DNA from: Mactra quadrangularis
Taxonomy: Eukaryota > Mollusca > Bivalvia > Venerida > Mactridae
Direction: 5' to 3'
DNA: 64,000 nucleotides
Assembly (NCBI GenBank): GCA_025267735.1
Contig: CM046303.1
Location: 35,254,380-35,318,379, forward strand
The position numbers and the translations under genes were made by a program. Below the pieces are notes generated by a model. The model saw only the letters and a list, made by a program, of their open reading frames with translations. It was not told where the DNA came from and ran no database searches. Positions 58,601 to 64,000 of this stretch are shown piece by piece. How positions within the stretch are numbered: the first letter of the stretch is position 1; every line of letters begins with the position of its first letter.

Positions 58601-60781
58601 TATGAGATAAACATAGATACTTGTAAGACATAATTGCTATAAAAAACTTTGTGTAATTCAAACTTTGTAAGCTCTGTATAAGTTTGCAATATAAGACAAT
58701 TAAGTGCTATGACATCTAATAAACAATATGGACTACATACAATCTAGAGTTTAACCTACCACATCTAATTAGCACTTTCATTTTTGAAAGTATGCAAACG
58801 ATTAAATGATACACATATACCCAAACGAAAAAGAAACGCAGGGTAAAATGATATGGAATAACTTTTTATCGCCTTTGTGTAAGATGATGAAAATTGGTCA
58901 GATTATTATCAAGGCATCTATTTACTCAACACATAATGAAAAGTTACTGAAGCATGAAACGTTCAGTGTCACGTAATACAAGCGAAGAAATGCAAAAATT
59001 TCGCGCAGAATAAATTTGATAATTTCTTCAACACGTCTTTTCATATCATCCAATACTCTAGACATTTATACACTGTTTTCCGTATTAAAACTCTGTTTTA
59101 ACTTTCTACGGTAATGGCAAGGCTTACTGACGTTCAGCGGGGTCAGGCCATTACGTTGCTAATGCAAGGTCAAACGCAACAGCAGGTGGCTATGCAGTTT
59201 GGCGTGAATGTTTCGACCATAGTGCGACTTGTTCGTCGACTTAGGGAAACTGGAAGGCTTGCCGACCGGCCTCGGACAGGGCGTCCGCACGTCACGACAC
59301 GACGTCAGGACAGGGCTATACGTCTCGCACACCTGCGGTATCGTTACGTTACTGCCACTGAAACTGCTAACAATACAGTAGGCAATCATAACCGTCGTAT
59401 TCACTCCCAAACTGTAAGGAACCGATTACGTGAGGCAGGTCTTCGTTGTAGACGTCCATGCATTGGTTTGCCTCTTACTCCTCCACGTCGCGCGTGTCGA
59501 ATGACTTGGTTAGCGGCACATTCCCCTCGGGAATAACACAAAAAGTAAAGGTCAAAATCCAATGAAAATTTTCAAATTTAGTTCACGAAAGATAGTTCTT
59601 GATAAATCAATATCCCAATTTTAATATCATTCTTATAATTCACCATAAATCACCACTGAAGTTTACCCTGCGTTTCTTTTTCGTATATATAATTATAATG
59701 ATACTGATACATTTATCATCAACAATAAATAATTTTGTGATGTTTTTTTCCCAAGCAGCTGAACTGGATGTATTGCAGTTTTTAAATAAAAGTATAACAC
59801 TTACACTGTTAAATAAAAGTTTTGCCCAATTTTTTTCTCAACTAATTTATAACATGAATAATTTCATTGTGACTATGCGAGTTAAAATGTTCTAACAATC
59901 TTAATAATGCGATAGTGTGTAATCAGCCACTGTGAAATTATTTTGACAGTTGAGGAACAAATGGACTATAGCAAGCACTTTAGCCAGCTAGGTAAGTAGT
60001 ATGGCAAATAACTCAACAAATACAAAATAGAAAGTCTGCTCCTTGTATGAAGAATATATATAAATGAGTCATTCATATTGACCTCAGTAAGAAAATATAT
60101 AAGTTCATTTACCTTCAAATTGTGATATCGTTGCATTCTTATAAAACTTCTTAAGTTCTGCAAAATAGATAGAAAACAATTCCTTTATATCTCAAAGACG
60201 ATTAAACTAAGTGAAAGTTCTGAAAATTTATCCAATATTGGTTTTTAATGAAGAAAGGAATTAACATTTCATTATACAAAACTTATTAACCAGATTTATG
60301 TCTTCTTGATATACAATGTAAACACAAAATAGAAATACATTTACCTCAATAAATTGAACTATCAACTATTTTTTATGCAATGTCAATTTAGCATCATTAC
60401 ACATATATTACATTATGTTGTTTGAAAGCAATGGTTTCTGACAATGTTTTATAGCAGGGTTACATATAAAAATCAAAGCACTTATAGTGTAATGGGTTTT
60501 AATGGAATATATAAACACAGTATAATACAACAAACAGAAGCGATACAAGGAAATTTTATTTTAATGATATAAAAATAACTGCTTATACAGTGATATTTTT
60601 ACCCCAGCGTCCTACGAAAAGATATAGCTGTAGACGCAAAGTTATAACAATGTGCCTTTTTTGGATGCGTGCTTTTCCCTAGAAACATGCCCTGTCTGAG
60701 ATAAAATTTGTATTCTATCCGCCTGTGACGAGAGTTGGAAAGCATCGTACCAACAGCATTTGGAACAACCTTGGCGATCAT
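52644..60781 (-). CDS. ATPAF2: ATP synthase F1 complex assembly factor 2 (ATPAF2/ATP12), 8 exons
   Basis: Mitochondrial matrix chaperone that binds the F1 alpha subunit before alpha3beta3 assembly (family knowledge). Exons in transcript order: 60781-60616, 60157-60113, 58542-58397, 57898-57801, 56506-56426, 55354-55239, 53976-53861, 52790-52644. Phases all join, giving 915 nt and 304 residues; human is 289. Exon 1 encodes a basic, mitochondrial-type leader. The mature part starts near KKFYKNATISQFEGWYEINL. Family motifs seen: KLRTPKGNLFKVP, LAVATEWNRQ (the conserved Trp is kept), LCNTALDNP, ESLVELQTKEWDPVI, VALSRLEQEFQTQQWGNVEW. It ends QQAC. The exon 1 donor is the least certain point: TTTC-GTAGGA at 60616 is in phase, while the stronger-looking GGG-GTAAAA 12 nt later would put a stop in frame. 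All other junctions are GT-AG. Confidence 0.94.
53146..53345 (+). mobile_element. SINE family S3, body-only copy
   Basis: TTTTCTACGGCCATTTTCCT, GCCTACCTCAGTACCAAG and GTCAGCCACTGACAAGGG match the S3 body at 41935. It lies in the last ATPAF2 intron. Confidence 0.7.
53405..53740 (-). mobile_element. SINE family S3, full-length, inverted
   Basis: Minus strand: TTGCTCAGTTGGTAGGTAG (A box) and GGTTAGATTCCTGAACG (B box), then CTACAGTCATTTTCCATCC and CAGTCACTGACAG, ending AACCCAATG. With 53146-53345 it forms an inverted pair inside one intron. Confidence 0.82.
54857..55056. mobile_element. hAT-like MITE, 200 bp, in an ATPAF2 intron
   Basis: The ends CAGGGCTTGA and (inverted) CAGGGCTCGA are flanked by identical AAGACACC at 54849-54856 and 55057-55064: an 8-bp target duplication. 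The interior has ACTCGCAAAATGCGAGT. Confidence 0.9.
55425..55970 (-). repeat. Dispersed repeat R2, copy 2, in an ATPAF2 intron
   Basis: Inverted counterpart of 35797-36372, within the intron between ATPAF2 exons 5 and 6. The right-end sequence GGTGGTATGGTAC is shared. Confidence 0.8.
57455..57580 (+). mobile_element. SINE family S2, tail fragment
   Basis: GTGTCCTTGAACAAGAACAT and ATGTAAGTTGTTAGAACTTG / TTTCATAAATAAGC match the 3' half of the S2 family. It lies in the intron between ATPAF2 exons 4 and 5. Confidence 0.55.
58005..58190 (+). mobile_element. SINE family S2, copy 4
   Basis: ATTGGTAATCATTGGATATC, GTTGGTTGAATCCCATCC (B box), CCTTGAACAAGAAATTTTAT and CTAGCTCAGAACTAGG. It lies in the intron between ATPAF2 exons 3 and 4. 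Confidence 0.75.
58825..59684 (+). mobile_element. Non-autonomous Tc1-like element in an ATPAF2 intron
   Basis: Perfect 23-bp terminal inverted repeats lie at 58825-58847 and 59662-59684 (core AAGAAACGCAGGGTAAA). They enclose an 860-bp element inserted in the intron between ATPAF2 exons 2 and 3, on the opposite strand to the gene. It contains the N-terminal part of a Tc1-type transposase (59114-59536) and no catalytic region. A clean TA duplication is not obvious at the left end. Confidence 0.85.
59114..59536 (+). CDS. Transposase DNA-binding-domain-only ORF (Tc1-like), 140 aa
   Basis: It begins MARLTDVQRGQAITLLMQGQ and carries a paired-type helix-turn-helix module of Tc1/IS630-like transposases: first HTH at about residues 5-45 (QQQVAMQFGVNVSTIVRLV), a GRPHVTTRRQDRAI linker at about 57-70, and a second HTH at about 85-115 (SQTVRNRLREAGL). 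Full-length relatives continue into a DDE catalytic domain. Here the frame stops at HSPRE and the remaining element has no DDE motifs. The retained frame is uninterrupted and GC-richer than its surroundings, consistent with a young insertion. It is most simply a deletion derivative; a role as a TIR-binding repressor is possible and untested. Confidence 0.75.
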   Translation: MARLTDVQRGQAITLLMQGQTQQQVAMQFGVNVSTIVRLVRRLRETGRLADRPRTGRPHVTTRRQDRAIRLAHLRYRYVTATETANNTVGNHNRRIHSQTVRNRLREAGLRCRRPCIGLPLTPPRRACRMTWLAAHSPRE

Positions 60782-60814
60782 CTACGAAGATATCTGCGTA
60801 GAAGATCGCCAAGG
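60769..60814. repeat. 46-bp near-perfect palindrome over the ATPAF2 start codon
   Basis: CCTTGGCGATC...GATCGCCAAGG reads almost the same on both strands for 46 bp, with two mismatched pairs. The presumed ATPAF2 ATG (60781-60779) lies in one arm. In the mRNA it would form a stem of about 21 bp enclosing the start codon. Alternatively it is a DNA-level bidirectional site between ATPAF2 and whatever lies to the right. A second in-frame ATG lies 12 codons downstream. Confidence 0.8.
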
Positions 60815-60866
60815 TATATCCAAATGAATCGACAGGTAATGTTTATAACTTATGCACCGTTTACTT

Positions 60867-61080
60867 TATTTTCGGAAAGTCATATCGCCGTATATTAAAC
60901 ATCCGGTAAGTTTATTAGTAATACCCGAAATGGCACGTGTAATAACAATAGGATAAGTCACGTCGGTAAATATTAGTTTATTTTGAGTAATAATGAATAT
61001 AAACAAGTTTTCCGATGTTTAAAAGTTGTAACATACTCATGTTATTTGACTTCCATAACTCTAGCCTACCCTTGCCAGGA
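60867..61080 (-). repeat. Dispersed repeat R1, copy 2, upstream of ATPAF2
   Basis: Read on the minus strand it begins TAACTC / GGAAGTCAAATAACATG and ends TTAATATACGGCGATATGAC, matching 4860-5080. It starts about 90 bp upstream of the ATPAF2 ATG, so the repeat may contain part of the promoter. Confidence 0.7.
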
Positions 61081-61094
61081 AACCCACTGGCCAA

Positions 61095-61190
61095 TTTTGT
61101 TTTTCCGCCACTGGGGAGGGTCCGGGAGGGACCTCCTTCCCAGAAGTAGAAAAAAAAATCAAATTCTAAATCTTTAAAACGCATTTTACA
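61095..61190. repeat. Fragment related to the GGGAGGGGTATCCC repeat
   Basis: GGGGAGGGTCCGGGAGGGAC and CTCCTTCCCAGAAGTAG with an A-run resemble the heads at 20380 and 20650. Confidence 0.5.
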
Positions 61191-62243
61191 AGGTATTTAG
61201 AGCTTAAATAGTTATAAATATTTTACTGCATTTTAGCATATATAAATGACAAATCTTAAATTCTTTCCAACTTTTAATGAAATGTAATGCCCATGGATGA
61301 ATTGTTCATTTCTCCTTGCATACATGTAAAACTTGTTAAACTTGTTATATATGACTCAACTCATAATCAAAATAAAAAAAAAAATATTTTAAAACAACAC
61401 TTATTCCAACTACAATGACCATTACTTTATATGAAAGAGTGCATCATTGACGTCATTATGACATAATTAGGGACTAGTAAAGGTTAGGCTTAGACAATAA
61501 AAATAACAAGCATTCAGCAAATGTAGATTTATATGACCAGCTTAATTTAATTTTGTTTCAAAATATTTTCTTTTGGCTCTGACATGATTCCAAATAATAC
61601 TCAATGACATCTCATCATAAACGTTAAATTAATTTTTTTAACAACTCAAGATTTATATTTATAACCTTCACAGATTTACGTTTATTTCAAAAATAAAATT
61701 ATTTCTTAGCCTTAAATATATTAGTGAAAACATGCAATTATCTTTGGACATTTCATAGTTGTCATTTCCGATTTATAGTAAATAAAATCTTAACTGAGCA
61801 AAATTCGGCATCGAACCAACCACAATTTAAGAAAAATAAAGGATTTTTCCAAAAATAAACGTAAATAACCGTCAAAACAAACAATTAAGTTACAGTTTAT
61901 CTCTAAATTACTTTATTTAGGATGATTTAATTTTGTATCATATGGAACGAAATCGCTCCAACCATTTCGACATATAATGTCATTCATTTTCGCGACCCAC
62001 GCTATATCACACTTTCATGTGAAACAACATTTGTAATTAAAAAGCTTATTGTTTTCAATGTTTTTATCTTGATTTAACCAACGATGCTTCAGGAAACGAC
62101 AATTTTTAAATTTGTTTTTCGCGCCGATATTGCCGATCCTGTGAAAATAAATTGATTGGTTATATCTTGGTGGCCCCTATATCAATATTTTCTCTATAGG
62201 TACCAGTCTTAGGTATATATAAATGTTATCAAGCGTGTTAATA
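61191..62243. other. AT-rich spacer
   Basis: No exon or repeat recognised. Confidence 0.3.
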
Positions 62244-62978
62244 CAGTGCTCCAGCTACCCTTTTAAGCAGGGCCTGACGCCCTGCTCTTTTTCAAAACGC
62301 CCTGTCGTATTTCTGACCAAAGAAAATCAGAAATCATAAAATTCAAAGATCATTATCAGGGTGGAGAATCAAAACCAGTTCGTATCATACAAAATGTAAA
62401 CAAACGGATGCCGTTTTGGAAAATTTCAGGTATTTTTTCTAATTTGCTCTTTTAATCGTCTACCAATGAAAAAACCAAAATTAAAATTAATTAAGTTGAC
62501 CAAAATTTTTACATAAGCAATAAGGGTTATGTAATTAGATTAAATAAAACTGTAAAAGTGGTACAAGTAGAAGAACTATTGCAAAGCTTATTGTGAACTT
62601 AGAACAATTGTTTATATTTTGGAGTTTGTACTGGCTTATGCCCAGGAAACACTTACCACAGTAATCATTTTATGACACAGGTCCACTCAAATCTGCTCAT
62701 AGAGAACACCTGTCCACAAAAGTCTAAGACACTTATTATTTTTTCCGTGACTGTCTACATGCATGTATACAGACTAGAACTTAAATTTAGACTCTGTTTC
62801 ATCTAAATTACATTAAGACTGTCATAGGTAATGTATGAACTAATAACACACTGACAAACACTTTGTTTTATTGGGTTTTTTTTAAACACAGAAATAAACT
62901 GTACTCTGACCATGCGTTAAAAAGTGCCCTGATTTCCTAAAAACGCCCTGCCCTCCCAAAAGTTTAGCTGGAGCACTG
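62244..62978. mobile_element. hAT-like non-autonomous element, 735 bp
   Basis: The ends CAGTGCTCCAGCTACCCTTT and (inverted) CAGTGCTCCAGCTAAACTTT are terminal inverted repeats, each followed by GCCCTG motifs in both orientations. Flanks GTTAATA and GTTAAGTA are similar, perhaps a decayed 8-bp duplication. The minus ORF 62882-63091 is read-through. Confidence 0.75.
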
Positions 62979-64000
62979 GTTAAGTAACTCGACGACTCCA
63001 TTATCGATTTTCTGACACCTTTGTCGGCGAGTTTATCTCCCAGCGTGTGACCGACAATAAGGTCTAATTGACATGTACGCGTATTTGACATGTATAATTG
63101 CCACGGGAAGTCTTACTTTTCACAATTCTTATCTGGATTAACAATCATCTGTCAATTTAAAGGGAACTTTATCCTAGACCCCGGGTCTAGTTACGGTACC
63201 GAAACTCTAGCCACTGCCATATTGGCATTTATATTCCTGTTCTAAAAGTATTCCAAGTGATTTTTTTCAAGTTTTCCGATGTTTCCATGGATAAAGAAAA
63301 AAAAGTAGCGTTATGTGGCAAGTTTTTTCTTCCTGGCCAAAACCTCTCATGATTGTGGCATTGAAATGATTGACCTTGACAAATAAAATACATTTCTAAG
63401 GATGTAACATTAAAAATTGAATTCATGTCTAAATTAACAAATAAATTACAAATACAATCAACATATATTTAATGTAAATTTTGAAAAGTTAAAAACAATA
63501 CGAATTGTCATTATCGAAAAATAATGTTTGCATACGATTAATTTATTAATGTCAAACATTTTGCGTGATAACGGTGATAGATGTGTAAAAACAAAGAAAC
63601 GATTGCATATTCCTTAACCTCTTGTGTTCTGGCTCATAAGCCTCTTTTGTGAACCGATAAATGGTTGAACTTGAATACATAATCGACTCTGTGCACCACA
63701 TTGTCTAAAAACATGTTTAATAACAAAATTGGCCATGGGCGCAGCCATTTTAAAAATAAATAATGTTACATGTACTGTGATTGGTCTATTATTAGGTTTT
63801 CGGAAGACCTTAGATATTTAGGGTGGGGGAAAACCCGGTTCCCGGAATCCGGAACCCGCGTTTCGGAATCGTATTAAAATATACTAAGCAAAAGTTATAA
63901 CGCAAATAGGTACAAAAACGTTAATATTGTCCTAAGTTATATTGTTAATAATATGAAATTTAATATGGTAATAAAACAATCATTTGTCATGAGTATTCAA
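62979..64000. other. Right end: repeat fragments, no gene seen
   Basis: CTAGTTACGGTACCGAAACTC at 63189 is a head of repeat R1, and CAAGTTTTCCGATGTTT (about 63269) also occurs at 61005. At 63831 a run with CCCGGTTCCCGGAATCCGG is palindrome-rich and may be an element end. Confidence 0.45.

Noticed and set aside
59159..59410. Minus-strand ORF opposite the transposase fragment
   Set aside because: Shadow of the plus-strand helix-turn-helix ORF; no motif of its own.
1..64000. CRISPR array, bacterial operon or rRNA genes
   Set aside because: All direct-repeat arrays are tandem satellites without unique spacers. The genes have spliceosomal introns, and no rRNA-like segment was seen.

Overview
This is a eukaryotic, AT-rich, intron- and transposon-rich nuclear window. 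The style (many tRNA-derived SINEs, short DNA-transposon relics, several satellite arrays, genes split into small exons by AT-rich introns) suggests a lophotrochozoan animal, most likely a mollusc and perhaps a bivalve. This is inference: no mitochondrial or rRNA marker is present. Two complete protein-coding genes can be rebuilt exon by exon. They lie tail to tail in the right third of the window: DRC3/LRRC48 (plus strand, 41167-50608, 10 coding exons, 525 codons plus stop), a subunit of the axonemal nexin-dynein regulatory complex, and ATPAF2/ATP12 (minus strand, 60781-52644, 8 exons, 304 codons plus stop), the mitochondrial F1-ATPase alpha-subunit assembly chaperone. As I recall, DRC3 and ATPAF2 are also convergent neighbours on human chromosome 17p11.2, so this pair looks like old conserved microsynteny. 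One DRC3 intron (46733-47247) has AT-AC ends and exact minor-spliceosome (U12) signals. Apart from the exons, the genes' introns are full of SINEs and small transposons. One ATPAF2 intron carries a TIR-bounded Tc1-type element that keeps an intact DNA-binding-domain ORF without a catalytic domain.  Layout: 1-2.5 kb, little recognisable; 2.66-3.52 kb, a foldback element; 3.9-7.5 kb, palindromic MITEs and a diverged tandem duplication carrying SINEs; 7.8-11.4 kb, a minisatellite of about 33 bp units interrupted by a pogo/Tc1-like element and a Mutator-like element; 11.7-15.2 kb, six units of an alternating 617/642-bp satellite with a strongly conserved hairpin-rich core; 15.8-18.15 kb, a satellite of about 95 bp with higher-order structure; 18.2-33 kb, SINEs and many nested MITEs (Tc1/mariner, hAT and Mutator-like, several with readable target-site duplications); 33.6-34.8 kb, a GC-richer 189-bp satellite; 34.8-41 kb, a broken Tc1 transposase and hairpin elements; 41-51.3 kb, DRC3; 51.3-52.6 kb, the intergenic gap with a SINE; 52.6-60.8 kb, ATPAF2; 60.8-64 kb, repeats including a hAT-like element.  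The two genes have unrelated roles (cilium motility, mitochondrial ATP synthase assembly). Their adjacency is a matter of chromosome history, with no sign of an operon. The most unusual items are the U12 intron, ultra-compact Mutator-like hairpins with 9-bp target duplications, the 46-bp palindrome over the ATPAF2 start codon, the DNA-binding-only transposase relic, and the structured satellite core.
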